From positions 1 through 55,268 of the forward strand of contig JADJUV010000040.1 of the NCBI GenBank assembly GCA_016716885.1: a stretch of 55,268 bases of DNA, given 5' to 3'. The stretch comes from Candidatus Trichofilum aggregatum. Lineage in GTDB: Bacteria > Chloroflexota > Anaerolineae > Promineifilales > Promineifilaceae. Shown in pieces: positions 8,119-17,097 of this stretch (within the stretch, counting starts at the first letter, position 1; every line of letters starts with the position of its first letter). The translations under genes and the position numbers were made by a program. The notes below the pieces were generated by a model. It was not told the DNA's origin. It worked only from the letters and a program-made list of their open reading frames with translations, and did no database searches.

Positions 8119-9377
8119 CCATCCGGGGACCACAAGGGTGGCCCATGATGAATCGTCACTTCGCTGGTTAGCGGCCGCGCCTGACTCCCATCCGGTTGCA
8201 TTAGCCAGATCTGTTTGCCCGAAGCCTCGTTAGGGGCTTTGCGGTTAAATGCCAGCCATTGCCCATCCGGTGATGGCGAAGGCCAGCCATCGGTGTAGGG
8301 GATCTCACCACTCAGTTTGACCACCTCACTGGTTGCCAGCGTTGCCCGGTAAATCACCACCGAAAACGTGTCCGGTAACACTTCCGCTTCGGTGAAAAAC
8401 AGATAAACACTATCCCGACTCCAGGCCGCCGATTCACCTGTTCGGCTTTGGATGAGGAAAGTTTGCCCTGTTTCCAGATTATACGCCTGCACTTCCTGGG
8501 CCAGCGGCGAAACATAACTGAGCCACTGCCCATCCGGGGAAAAAGAGGCCAGTAGACCCAACCATTGGCTATCTTCAAAAACGGCCACCGTTTCACCGCC
8601 GACTACATCCAACCACCAGAGGCGGGGCGGGCCAGGCGGCGCACCCAAAGCCAGAACATTGCGCCGCTCATACACCAATCGGCGCCCATCGGGATGCCAA
8701 ACCGGGTTACTACAGGTAGAACCACCACAATCCAATAACTGGCGATTATTTTGCCCATCGGTACCGATGAGCCATACATCACCCCCACCATCAGCCCGGA
8801 GCAAGGTGTAAGCAATAGACAAACCATCGGGGGAAACCGCGTAGTTCAACACATCAAAAGGAGCGTTGGTTAGCTGTTGGGGGACTTCGCCTGGGGCAAC
8901 GACAGCCAGTTGGGTGCTTTCATCGTCGGCATAACGCAGGTAGACCACACGCGGCCGCGATGTGTGAAACGTCCAGCGCACCGGCTCCAACAATAGCCGT
9001 CCCTGTTGGCTGGATAACCCGGCTTCCACTTCCACCGTATACGTCGTTTCAGGCTGAAGCGCCGTGGTTGGCTCAAACACCAACGTGCGCCCTTCCCAGC
9101 GGGCAGTACCTTCCACCGGGGGGTCTAGGGTAATCTGGGCCGCCCGGTTAGCTAACATGTCCTGAGCAAAGGTGATGCGCATAACCGCCTGGGTCGAAAC
9201 CTGTTCAGCTCCGGCAGTGGGGGTAAGCTGTTCCACCACCACCCCTACCCTATCGCCACGCCAAATAAGCAGAACCGTCAGCAAAATGGCGCTGACCATC
9301 GTCAAGATTACAGCCTGATCGAAGCGGCCAAAGCGGGGGCCTGGTTCGTAAGATTCAAGAGAAGGATGTGGTGTCAT
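7989..9377 (-). CDS. Membrane-anchored Ig-like plus TolB/PD40 beta-propeller protein
   Basis: The 462-residue protein begins with a short cytoplasmic tail and one transmembrane helix (about residues 24-41, AVILTMVSAILLTVLLIW). An Ig-like SbsA/Big_5 domain follows (residues about 50-145: PTAGAEQVSTQAVMRITFAQDM), then repeated PD40 blades such as AVSPDGLSIAYTLL, WHPDGRRLVYERR, FSPDGQWLSYVS, PSPDGQWLAFNR and WSPDGQSLLYQQ. It is probably a cell-surface or periplasm-like propeller for protein or ligand binding; no catalytic site is seen. Its 3' end overlaps the antisense tail of the GH31 frame by about 130 bp. Confidence 0.82.
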   Translation of the reverse strand: MTPHPSLESYEPGPRFGRFDQAVILTMVSAILLTVLLIWRGDRVGVVVEQLTPTAGAEQVSTQAVMRITFAQDMLANRAAQITLDPPVEGTARWEGRTLVFEPTTALQPETTYTVEVEAGLSSQQGRLLLEPVRWTFHTSRPRVVYLRYADDESTQLAVVAPGEVPQQLTNAPFDVLNYAVSPDGLSIAYTLLRADGGGDVWLIGTDGQNNRQLLDCGGSTCSNPVWHPDGRRLVYERRNVLALGAPPGPPRLWWLDVVGGETVAVFEDSQWLGLLASFSPDGQWLSYVSPLAQEVQAYNLETGQTFLIQSRTGESAAWSRDSVYLFFTEAEVLPDTFSVVIYRATLATSEVVKLSGEIPYTDGWPSPSPDGQWLAFNRKAPNEASGKQIWLMQPDGSQARPLTSEVTIHHGPPLWSPDGQSLLYQQYLLAAAAEPAIWLLNVQTGEKQEVVSQGVQPTWLP

Positions 9378-9442
9378 AAAACGTTTTAGAGGGTCGAGTA
9401 AGTGGCTACACGAAATTGTAGGTGTTAAGAGTACCCCTCTCC

Positions 9443-9494
9443 GTTTGTAGTGACCGCTTTAGCGGGCCAGCCCGCTAAAGCGGTCACTACAAAC
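9443..9494. repeat. GTAGTGACC palindromic repeat, copy 3
   Basis: A near-perfect inverted repeat with arms GTTTGTAGTGACCGC... and its complement is joined by a three-base centre. It lies in the 130-bp gap between the propeller gene start and the YcgQ-like gene end. It is the core palindrome without recognisable outer flanks. Confidence 0.8.
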
Positions 9495-9507
9495 AAGAAC
9501 CCACCAG

Positions 9508-10260
9508 TTAACCATATAGATATGGGTTTGAAGGGGTGTCGGTCAGGATGACCTCATCGGCGACCAGGATAGGAATCTCCAGCCCATCAAATGTGCCTAC
9601 TTCAAAATGGCCGCGCACTTCCACCCACTGATCCGGTGCCAGTTCCATCGCTTCAGGCCAGCGCACAACCAGCCCAACCGGTGAGGCATCGGCCACACAA
9701 CAGCTAAGAATGAAGCGCCCCACCAGGAACCGGTCTTCGCCGAATCGTTCGTCGGTGTAAACAAAACCGATCACACTGGCTTCCTCACCAGCGAAGGTCG
9801 AAGCATCTTGGCGTTGGAATTCCACCAGCCAATCCACGATTGTTTTATCGCCCACTTGCAGGTTGATGCGCCCGTCGCTGCTGGGAGCGGTCACTGAGGT
9901 CATGGCACTGACATTGACTTCACGATTACCAACCGCGGCCGCGCCCAACGGTTGCGGCCGCACCATCAAACCAAATATCACCGGTATCGCCACAATCACC
10001 CAACCCAGCCAGGATAGATTACCGTGCTCGTGCTCATGGTCATGATCGTGCTCATGAGCGTCAGCCCCCGCCTCAGCCGGAGCGTCACCCAGAGAGCGGC
10101 GGTAATAGCTAACCGCCACCAGGATAAATCCCACCGAAGCGGCCACGGTCAGGGTAACAAAACGCTGATTGATGTAGAACAGGATGGAATCATTGAGGAC
10201 ACGGCTGTATAAAAACAGCCCTGTGGCGATAAGGACGAGGGTTTTGAGAATAGTTTGCAT
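9508..10260 (-). CDS. YcgQ-like (UPF0703/TIGR03943 family) membrane protein with His-rich loop
   Basis: The 250-residue protein has two N-terminal membrane helices (residues about 5-22 and 35-55). A loop HEHDHDHEHEHG follows (about 68-80), well suited to metal binding, and then a third helix (about 85-105). The extracytoplasmic C-terminal domain contains VIGFVYTD, FILSCCVADASPVGLVV and WVEVRGHFE, hallmarks of the TIGR03943/DUF1980 family. The Cys pair in SCCVAD may also bind metal. In Bacillus subtilis this family (YcgQ) is paired with the YcgR permease, as here: the partner ends 15 bp upstream. A metal-related role is inferred from the His-rich loop and the ZnuA neighbour. Confidence 0.82.
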   Translation of the reverse strand: MQTILKTLVLIATGLFLYSRVLNDSILFYINQRFVTLTVAASVGFILVAVSYYRRSLGDAPAEAGADAHEHDHDHEHEHGNLSWLGWVIVAIPVIFGLMVRPQPLGAAAVGNREVNVSAMTSVTAPSSDGRINLQVGDKTIVDWLVEFQRQDASTFAGEEASVIGFVYTDERFGEDRFLVGRFILSCCVADASPVGLVVRWPEAMELAPDQWVEVRGHFEVGTFDGLEIPILVADEVILTDTPSNPYLYG

Positions 10261-10275
10261 GACGCTCCCTTTGGT

Positions 10276-11328
10276 CTACCAACCCAGGTTCAGGTTGACA
10301 AAAACGGTAATCAGCAAGGTTAACAACAAGGGCAACAAAATCAGGTAGAGCACGCTGCGCCGCCGGAAAACGCCCAGAAACATGAGTGAACTTTTGATGT
10401 CTACCATAGGGCCAAAAACGAGGAAGGCCAGAATGGAGCCGGTGGTGAAACTACCGGCAAAAGAGAGGGCGACGAAGGCGTCTACGGTGGAGCAAATGGA
10501 GAGGACAAAGGCTAATACCATGAGGGTGACAACGGAGATGACCGGACCACTGCCCAGCGCCAGCAAGGTGGCCTGGGGCACGATGGTTTGCATCGCGGCC
10601 GCGATCATGGAACCCACAATCAGGTAGCGGGCCATGTCCAACAGGTCATCCCCACCAATCGCCAGCGCATTCCATAACCGGTCTACCAGGGACGTGGCGC
10701 GGGCATGGCCGTGATCATGGTGATGATCGTGGGGCGGAGTCGTGGTGGTGGGAAGCAGGATATCTTGCGGCCGCGCCAGGCTAAACAACAAACCCACCAC
10801 AAAGGCAATCAGCACGCTAAACGCAAACCGACCCCATAAAATTGGCCCCCAGCCAAAGGCCACATACGTGCTTATCAGCACCACCGGGTTCACCACTGGC
10901 GCGGCCAACAAAAAAGCTATCCCCACGGAGACAGGCATCCCTTTCTGATACAACCGGCGCGTCACTGGCACAACGCCACATTCACACACGGGAAAGGCAA
11001 AACCCAACAAAGCGCCCACAAAAGCGGCCGGAATGGCCCGCCGGGGCACAAAACGGGCCAGCGAATCCTTATCCACAAATTCTTCGATCAGTCCTGAAAC
11101 CACCGAACCAATAAGCAGAAATGGAACCGCCTCAATAAAAATGCCGAGAAAAATGGTGACAAAGGTCTGAAAGCGGCTACCGATGGCCCCAATTGTCAAT
11201 TGGGGTAGCACGAGAGCCACAGTTACCAGCACGGCCAGACTTATGATTAGCCACAGGTTATCTCGCCGTTTGCCTTCCCCTGCTTTGGAGACAGGTTTGT
11301 CTGCAATGATTTCTTCGCTTGTATCCAT
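10276..11328 (-). CDS. Permease of the UPF0718/DUF318 (YcgR/ArsP-like) family
   Basis: The start at 11328 (MDTSEEIIADKP) is preferred over an upstream TTG seven codons earlier. About eight membrane helices are visible, with the family motif FPVCECGVVPVTRRL around residues 120-135 carrying a conserved Cys pair. A His-rich cytoplasmic loop (PPHDHHHDHGHA) lies near residue 205, and a second conserved block FVLSICSTVDAFVALSFA near 285. Members are thought to move metal or metalloid species, or to support a thiol-related process; the substrate is unknown. It forms a two-gene unit with the YcgQ-like gene and is divergent from a ZnuA-type binding protein. Confidence 0.85.
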   Translation of the reverse strand: MDTSEEIIADKPVSKAGEGKRRDNLWLIISLAVLVTVALVLPQLTIGAIGSRFQTFVTIFLGIFIEAVPFLLIGSVVSGLIEEFVDKDSLARFVPRRAIPAAFVGALLGFAFPVCECGVVPVTRRLYQKGMPVSVGIAFLLAAPVVNPVVLISTYVAFGWGPILWGRFAFSVLIAFVVGLLFSLARPQDILLPTTTTPPHDHHHDHGHARATSLVDRLWNALAIGGDDLLDMARYLIVGSMIAAAMQTIVPQATLLALGSGPVISVVTLMVLAFVLSICSTVDAFVALSFAGSFTTGSILAFLVFGPMVDIKSSLMFLGVFRRRSVLYLILLPLLLTLLITVFVNLNLGW

Positions 11329-11389
11329 AATGGGCAAATTGTAGAACAATCTGAGTTGAGTGGCCTATATTTTATGCCATTTGCTCAGT

Positions 11390-11404
11390 TGATACAAAAT
11401 ATCA
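11390..11404. promoter_or_regulatory. Candidate operator between divergent metal genes (TGATA-N5-TATCA)
   Basis: The inverted repeat TGATACAAAATATCA has 5-bp arms and a 5-bp spacer. The decamer TTGATACAAA recurs 28 bp downstream. The site lies between the permease gene and the ZnuA-type gene. Its shape is compatible with a Fur/Zur-type regulator, but no regulator gene is adjacent and the match is only by general form. Confidence 0.35.
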
Positions 11405-11448
11405 CTGCGGTATAATTGATACAAAGTAGCAATAAGAGATCGCCTATA

Positions 11449-11495
11449 GGAGTCGAGTCTTTAGCCGGAGACGTTCCGACTGAAGTCTCCACTCC
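11449..11495. repeat. GGAGTCGAG hairpin repeat (second family), copy 1
   Basis: This 47-bp imperfect inverted repeat runs from GGAGTCGAGTCTTTAGCC to its complement ending CCACTCC. The same 47-bp element, inverted, is at 17290-17336, with partial copies at 17018-17047 and, inside a gene, at 34208-34251. Here it lies in the leader of the ZnuA-type gene, ending about 20 bp before its ribosome site. Confidence 0.75.
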
Positions 11496-11525
11496 ATCAA
11501 ATTTAGCAAAATCAAGGAGATGGAG

Positions 11526-12461
11526 ATGAAACGGGCAAAGATAGAGTTAAAAGGAATGTTTTTTTTATTATGGCTCATCGCAATGCTAACCGCTTGTTCA
11601 GCCACGGGAGAGGAGAACGAAGAGAGCACGAAGGTGCAAGTTGTCGCCACAACAACCCTGGTAGGAGATGTCGTTCAGGTGGTCGGTGGGGATTTATTGA
11701 ACCTGACGGTGATGCTGCCAGCCGGGAGTGACCCTCATGGGTTTAACCCCACCCCGCAGGATGTTACCAGAGCGGCCCAGGCTGATGTGGTGTTTATTAA
11801 CGGGCTAGATTTAGAAGAGTTTATGACGGAGATGCTGGAAAACGCGGCCGCGAACATGAACATCGTTGAGCTGTCTGCCCACATTGAGGCGATACCTTTG
11901 AGCGACGAACACGTGGATGATGAAGACCACGGCGAGTTTGATCCGCACGTGTGGTGGAATCCGCTCAATGTAGCCACCTGGGCGGATGAAGTAGCCGGGG
12001 AACTGGCCCGCCTGGACCCGGAAAATGAAGCCGTGTACAAGGCAAACGCGGCCGCGTACCAGCAAGAGTTAATGACCCTGGATGAATGGATCAAAGAGCA
12101 AGTGGCCCAAATTCCCCCCGAAAACCGCATCCTGGTAACCGACCATGACTCTTTGGGCTACTTTGTAGACACCTACGGTTTTACCCTGGTGGGAACCGTT
12201 TTTCCTGGCCTGAGCACCCAGGCCGAACCTTCGGCTCAAGACCTGGCCGCACTTACCACCACAATTCGGGCGTATGGAGTGCCCGCCGTTTTTGTGGGCA
12301 CAACAGTAAGTCAATCCCTGGCCAATCAGGTGGCCCAAGAGACCGGCACCAAAATCATCCCTCTCTACACCGATTCACTGAGTGATGAAGATGGCCCGGC
12401 AGCCACGTACCTGACCTTCATGCGCTCAAATGTTGCTACAATTGTTGGCTCCCTTAAGTAA
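11526..12461 (+). CDS. Metal ABC transporter substrate-binding lipoprotein, ZnuA/TroA family
   Basis: Two ATGs are possible; the one at 11526 is chosen because AAGGAG at 11514-11519 is then 6 bases away. A signal sequence ends at a lipobox (LIAMLTAC). The cluster A-I fold carries candidate metal ligands His71 (SDPHGFNP), His141 (FDPHVWWNP), His207 (TDHDSLGYF) and Asp283 (YTDSLSDEDG). A short acidic/His loop (EHVDDEDHGEF) precedes His141, as in zinc-specific members. The protein would capture Zn2+ or Mn2+ outside the membrane and deliver it to an ABC importer, but no ATPase or ABC permease gene is adjacent. Both Ala-Ala-Ala stretches use the GCGGCCGC octamer. Confidence 0.88.
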   Translation: MKRAKIELKGMFFLLWLIAMLTACSATGEENEESTKVQVVATTTLVGDVVQVVGGDLLNLTVMLPAGSDPHGFNPTPQDVTRAAQADVVFINGLDLEEFMTEMLENAAANMNIVELSAHIEAIPLSDEHVDDEDHGEFDPHVWWNPLNVATWADEVAGELARLDPENEAVYKANAAAYQQELMTLDEWIKEQVAQIPPENRILVTDHDSLGYFVDTYGFTLVGTVFPGLSTQAEPSAQDLAALTTTIRAYGVPAVFVGTTVSQSLANQVAQETGTKIIPLYTDSLSDEDGPAATYLTFMRSNVATIVGSLK

Positions 12462-12801
12462 CAACATGAGTGCATTCTAAACAAGGTGACTGTGATTTCA
12501 GGTTGGTTCAGTCCAGAAGGCTGAACCAGCCCCTTATTGTGATTCAATCGGAGATACCCTCGGTTCCCTCTGTATCTTCTATTTCCCCCGACCAGTCCAC
12601 CCAGACTTTTCTCCCCCTGTACTATAGTCCTCTGCTATATGAAACTGTCCTATAATTAGCGCAAATCTGGTATACTACCAATATCTGTATAACTAATTCT
12701 CGAATAATATGCGGCCGCGTACAGAATCGTCACCCAACGATCACATCCACTCATATAAATCTGATAGCAGCACCAGGCAGATTATCTAGCAGGGTTTCCG
12801 T
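12462..12801. other. Intergenic region with hairpin, promoter-like bases and one octamer
   Basis: A hairpin GGTTGGTTCAG/CTGAACCAGCC at about 12501-12531 may end the ZnuA-type transcript, though without a strong U-run. Further on, an AT-rich stretch with TATACT near 12671 could be a -10 element for the kinase gene. One intergenic GCGGCCGC lies at 12711-12718. No additional ORF is convincing. Confidence 0.4.
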
Positions 12802-15800
12802 ATGCATCATTTATTAGCCCAACAACTTGAACAGTCCCAAATTAATCCCACCACGCTACCAGCTAAATGGCGCAAATTCTTGTCCCTGGTCAATGAAACC
12901 TACGAAAAAGCCGACCAAACACCCGCCCCACAAGAGCAAACGCCGGAATTACCCGCCTTTTTAGACGCTTTCCCCGGACTGCTTCTTCGCCTGGACGCAG
13001 AAGGGACAATTTTGGACTACAAGAGTGGATCTCCAAGCCTTTTACCAGACACAACGGCGCTACTTTTGGGCCGCCAACTGGCCGAAATTTTCCCTGCATC
13101 CTTAACTGATTTATTTGAGACGGCCATAGCCCAGGCCAGGCAAACCCAAAGTAACACCAGCCTTGAATATGCCCTGCCTACAACCACTGAAGACCGGTTT
13201 TTTGAACTCCGGGTCATTCCCGCCCCGAAAAACGAGTTAATTGCGGTCATCATGGATATAACCCAACCGCATCAGGCAAAAATTGCCTTACAAAATCAAA
13301 TTGCCTTATCGGAAAAGTTGGTGCGTATGGCTCGTGCCGCCATCGCTCAACCAGACCTGGAAACAACCTTACAAAATGTGTTGGATATGTCCAAAGAGTT
13401 AACGAAAGCGGAATTAGGGAGTTTGTTTTTGTTGGACCCGACAGCCCAGATCATGTATGCCATGATTACTCGGGGTAATCCTGTTCCCGAAAATCCCCTT
13501 TCTCAAGGTGAGCAAGTGTTAAAAGAGGGCTTGGGAGGTTGGGCCGTGCGGAATCGTCAGTTGGCCCTCATTGCTGATACCCGTGTTGATAAAAGATGGG
13601 TTACTCTACCTGGGGATACTGAGACAACACGTTCTGTTTTGTGCCTGCCGCTTTTAAGCGGGTCCACGGTGTTAGGGGTACTCACGCTGAGGCACAGCGA
13701 ACCTGATTTTTTTAATGAGGATCATGTGCAGTTAATGCAAGCGGCCGCGGATCAAATATCTTTAGCCCTGCGCAATGCTCAAGCCTTTGACACCCAGCGG
13801 GAAATGACCAAGCGGCAGTTTATTTTGTATGAAGTCCTCCGTATTGCCGGTGGACAACACTCTCCCAGTAATGTCATGAATCTGGCCGTTGCCGCTATTG
13901 CCCGACTAACACATTGGCTTAATATCAGCATCTCCACACCTGTGGATAACACCCAGCATTGGGTTATACGGGCGGCCAGTGGCAATTTAGTCAATCGCGT
14001 TGGTTGTGTTTACGATTTTAACCAGGGGATTATTGGCCGAACGATGCGTACTCGGGAAATCCAACATGCCCCGGATGTAAGCCATGACCCGGATTATTTC
14101 GCGGGACAGGTCGCTACCCGCAGTGAATTGGCCGTTCCCTTGCTGAATGGGGGCCGGTTTTGGGGTGCTTTAGACATACAAAATGAACTTGTCAATGGGT
14201 TTGCCCATGATGATATTTTGCTGGCTGAATCATTGGCTGGGGCGGTAGCTCTGGCTTTAGATAATGCGCGGCTTTATAGTGATGTAGAAGCCTTCTTATC
14301 GGAAATTGGTGCCCTGTATAGTGTGGCTCAAATGGCTACCCGGTCGCTTATTTTAGAGGATGTGCTCATGGAAGCCTTGCATTCCACAACGTTGGCGCTG
14401 GGCTTTTCCGGAGGCTTAATTACGTTAGTAGACCCGGAAAAAGAGCAATTACGTTTAGCGGCCGCGTACCAGGTTCCACCCGCCATATCCCGTTATTTAG
14501 AAGAACAGGGGGTTGCCGGAGATTGGTGCACCTATGCCCATGAACACCGCGAGACCATCATCTGGCTCAACCGGCAGGCCAAAACCAGCTTCTTCCCCGA
14601 GTCGTTGGTCACAGAATTGCACCTGCTTAACATCCCAAGTTATGTCAGCACACCCTTGTTAGGTCACAAACAATCATTCGGTACCCTGTGCCTCTGGGGC
14701 CAACAGCCTGAGGGCAGTGTAAACATAACCCCCTCTTTGATGTTAGCGATTGGGCATCAGGTAGGTATTGCTATCTCTAATGCTCGTTTACATGCGACGG
14801 TCGCGCTAAAACAGGATCAATTACAAACGTTAATTGATTCCAGTCGAGATGGTATTTTGCTGATTACCAGTGATGGGCGCATACCTATCATGAACGCGGC
14901 CGCGCACGCTATCTTAAACTTGTCTGGGCCATTATCCCAATGGGCCAACCAATCCCTTATCTCCATTCTCTGGTCATTACGCCACACATTGCCAGAAGTA
15001 ACCCGGTCAGCCATCACCGAAATTCGGCGCATCCGAGAATCATCTGCCGTCGGCGAAGGTGAATGGGAGCTACCCGAACAGGCAATCCATTGGTTGAATC
15101 TGCCCATACGTTATGATGATTCTCAGGAACGTTTGCTGGTGCTACGCAATGTGACCGAAGAGCGCCGGGTAGAGCGGCTGCGTGAAGACATCACCCAAAC
15201 CATGGTCCACGATTTACGCAATCCCCTCACCGCCATCGTGTTCGCCACCGAAATGATGCGCTATGACGAGGATCTTGTACTACCGGAAAACACGCTCCAT
15301 CTGATTGATACGATTGAGTTTAGCACCAATAAAATGTTAGCCCTGGTCAATACAATTATGGATATAAGTCGGTTAGAGGGTCAGAAAATGCCCATCAACT
15401 GGACAACTTTCCGCCTGAGTGACCTTTCCTTTGCCGCCCGCAAAATGCAGGCGCTACTGGCCGAGAAAAAGGATTTAACCATAATAGACCGGATACCTGA
15501 AGATTTACCGCTGGCCTGGGCTGATATGGATTTGATTGATCGGGTTCTGCAAAATTTGCTCGGCAATGCCATTAAATTCACCCCACCGGGCGGCACCATT
15601 AGCCTGGATGCTGTGCCGGAAGACCCGCCAGGGGCAAAGCCCATGCTTGTCGTTTCAGTTAAAGATACGGGGCCAGGGATTAGTGCTGAGATTCAGAGTA
15701 GGTTGTTCCAGAAGTTTGTCACCAGCCGACAAAAAGAGAGTGGGAGTGGTGTCGGGTTGGCTTTTTGTCGGCTGGCTGTGCAGGCCCATGGCGGCCACAT

Positions 15801-15867
15801 CTGGGTGGAAAGTGAAGCCGGGCAAGGGTCAACCTTCAAATTCACTCTGCCAGTTTTCCAAGATTAA
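12802..15867 (+). CDS. Large soluble sensor histidine kinase (PAS-GAF-GAF-GAF-PAS-HisKA-HATPase)
   Basis: The 1021-residue protein has no signal peptide or membrane helix. The domain order by eye is: PAS (about 50-160), GAF (about 185-330), GAF (about 345-490), GAF (about 500-665), PAS (about 670-785), HisKA with the phospho-acceptor His803 in MVHDLRNPLTAIVF, and an HATPase domain with N box NLLGNAIKFTPPGG, G1 KDTGPGI and G2 SGSGVGLAF. It would sense small molecules or redox/light through the GAF domains and phosphorylate a response regulator. No regulator gene is adjacent, so it is an orphan kinase. Three Ala-Ala-Ala sites are octamer-encoded. Confidence 0.9.
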   Translation: MHHLLAQQLEQSQINPTTLPAKWRKFLSLVNETYEKADQTPAPQEQTPELPAFLDAFPGLLLRLDAEGTILDYKSGSPSLLPDTTALLLGRQLAEIFPASLTDLFETAIAQARQTQSNTSLEYALPTTTEDRFFELRVIPAPKNELIAVIMDITQPHQAKIALQNQIALSEKLVRMARAAIAQPDLETTLQNVLDMSKELTKAELGSLFLLDPTAQIMYAMITRGNPVPENPLSQGEQVLKEGLGGWAVRNRQLALIADTRVDKRWVTLPGDTETTRSVLCLPLLSGSTVLGVLTLRHSEPDFFNEDHVQLMQAAADQISLALRNAQAFDTQREMTKRQFILYEVLRIAGGQHSPSNVMNLAVAAIARLTHWLNISISTPVDNTQHWVIRAASGNLVNRVGCVYDFNQGIIGRTMRTREIQHAPDVSHDPDYFAGQVATRSELAVPLLNGGRFWGALDIQNELVNGFAHDDILLAESLAGAVALALDNARLYSDVEAFLSEIGALYSVAQMATRSLILEDVLMEALHSTTLALGFSGGLITLVDPEKEQLRLAAAYQVPPAISRYLEEQGVAGDWCTYAHEHRETIIWLNRQAKTSFFPESLVTELHLLNIPSYVSTPLLGHKQSFGTLCLWGQQPEGSVNITPSLMLAIGHQVGIAISNARLHATVALKQDQLQTLIDSSRDGILLITSDGRIPIMNAAAHAILNLSGPLSQWANQSLISILWSLRHTLPEVTRSAITEIRRIRESSAVGEGEWELPEQAIHWLNLPIRYDDSQERLLVLRNVTEERRVERLREDITQTMVHDLRNPLTAIVFATEMMRYDEDLVLPENTLHLIDTIEFSTNKMLALVNTIMDISRLEGQKMPINWTTFRLSDLSFAARKMQALLAEKKDLTIIDRIPEDLPLAWADMDLIDRVLQNLLGNAIKFTPPGGTISLDAVPEDPPGAKPMLVVSVKDTGPGISAEIQSRLFQKFVTSRQKESGSGVGLAFCRLAVQAHGGHIWVESEAGQGSTFKFTLPVFQD

Positions 15868-16225
15868 GCACTTACAACTCATATTATTCATAGGACTTAC
15901 GTGGTTGCGCGAGCCGTTCTCTTAACCGTGCTCGTTGGGCTTCGGTGAGCACACCAGCCACAGCGTAAGTAAGCGTGCTTAAATGAAATGTGTGCCTGGG
16001 AGATGATTAATTTGCCAGGCTCAAAACAAAGTTTGAGCCTGGGAGTTGATCCATTCCCAGGCTCAAAACAATTTGAGCCTGGGAAATTTTTGCTCTCTGG
16101 TAGGGGATGCGTTAAAACCATAGACCTTATGGATTTACTAGAGCTGGTCTCCTGGCTTGTCGTGGCTCGGTGGGGACACCGGACACGCTGTGTAAGTCCT
16201 CATTCAGTTATAAAAGGAGTTCATT
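15868..16225. repeat. Intergenic region with repeated CCCAGGCTCAAA hairpins
   Basis: Between about 15990 and 16090 the unit TTGAGCCTGGGA and its complement alternate at least five times, giving several overlapping stem-loops. The rest (15868-15990 and 16090-16212) shows no convincing ORF. AAAAGGAGTT at its end is the ribosome site of the next gene. Confidence 0.6.
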
Positions 16226-16999
16226 GTGCCAGAAAATTTACGGTCTTACCTGGAGTTTGCCACCGAAACGGCGTACCTGGCGGGGCGACTGACTCTTGGT
16301 TATTTCCAGACGGGTGTGCTACCAGAATACAAAGGGGATGATACCCCGGTAACGATTGCGGATAAGAAAGCCGAGGAGTTTATCCGCGGCCGCATCGAAT
16401 CCACCTACCCTTCTCATGCCATTCTGGGTGAAGAGTTTGGTAATAGTCTGGAAGGGGCCAGCCACCGCTGGATCATTGACCCCATCGATGGAACCAAGTC
16501 GTTCATGCGGGGTGTGCCTCTGTATGGTGTTTTGTTGGGGTTGGAAATTGAAGGGCGGGTTGAGGTAGGGGTAGCCTATTTTCCGGCCATGGGCGAAATG
16601 CTCGCGGCCGCGTCCGGGCTTGGTTGTTCCTGGAATGGCAAACCCGCCCGTGTCAGCCAGGCCACCGACCTCAGCCGGGCTTATCTGGGCTGTACCGACC
16701 CCGGTATCTTTGGGCGTTACAACCGCGCCGCTGAGTGGGAACGTTTACAAAAGGCCGTTTATTATCGGGTGGGGTGGAGTGACTGTTACGGTCAACTCCT
16801 TGTAGCTACCGGGCGGCTCGACATCATGCTTGAACCAGTGATGGCCCCCTGGGATTGTGGCCCCTTCCCGGTTATCTTCCGCGAGGCGGGTGGTTACTTT
16901 GGCGATTGGCAGGGCAACGAAAGTATTTTTGCTAACGAGGCGGTTAGCACCAGTCAGGCCCTGTTACCCCAGGTGCTAAAAGTCCTGCAAGGGGATTAA
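16226..16999 (+). CDS. Inositol monophosphatase family enzyme, histidinol-phosphatase (HisN)-like
   Basis: Translation starts at GTG 16226, seven bases after AAAAGGAG. The 257-residue protein has the Mg2+-dependent phosphatase motifs of the family: GEEFG (residues about 68-72), DPIDGTKSF (about 87-95) and WDCGPFPVIFREAGG near residue 210. TKSF in place of the TxNF of true inositol phosphatases, and the CGP after WD, resemble HisN-type histidinol-phosphate phosphatases; the substrate remains uncertain. It stands alone between repeat-filled regions. Two octamers are present: one encodes Arg-Gly-Arg, the other Ala-Ala-Ala. Confidence 0.85.
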   Translation: MPENLRSYLEFATETAYLAGRLTLGYFQTGVLPEYKGDDTPVTIADKKAEEFIRGRIESTYPSHAILGEEFGNSLEGASHRWIIDPIDGTKSFMRGVPLYGVLLGLEIEGRVEVGVAYFPAMGEMLAAASGLGCSWNGKPARVSQATDLSRAYLGCTDPGIFGRYNRAAEWERLQKAVYYRVGWSDCYGQLLVATGRLDIMLEPVMAPWDCGPFPVIFREAGGYFGDWQGNESIFANEAVSTSQALLPQVLKVLQGD

Positions 17000-17017
17000 G
17001 GGTAAACACAGGACACC

Positions 17018-17047
17018 GGGAATATCTCCGGCTAAAGCCTCGACTTC
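17018..17047. repeat. GGAGTCGAG hairpin repeat, half copy
   Basis: GGGAATATCTCCGGCTAAAG and the following CCTCGACTTC match one arm of the 47-bp family seen at 11449 and 17290. The other arm is absent. Confidence 0.6.
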
Positions 17048-17097
17048 TGGCTCATATCGATGGAGTGGAGTAATTCTCAATTAGACAGCCAATGATG

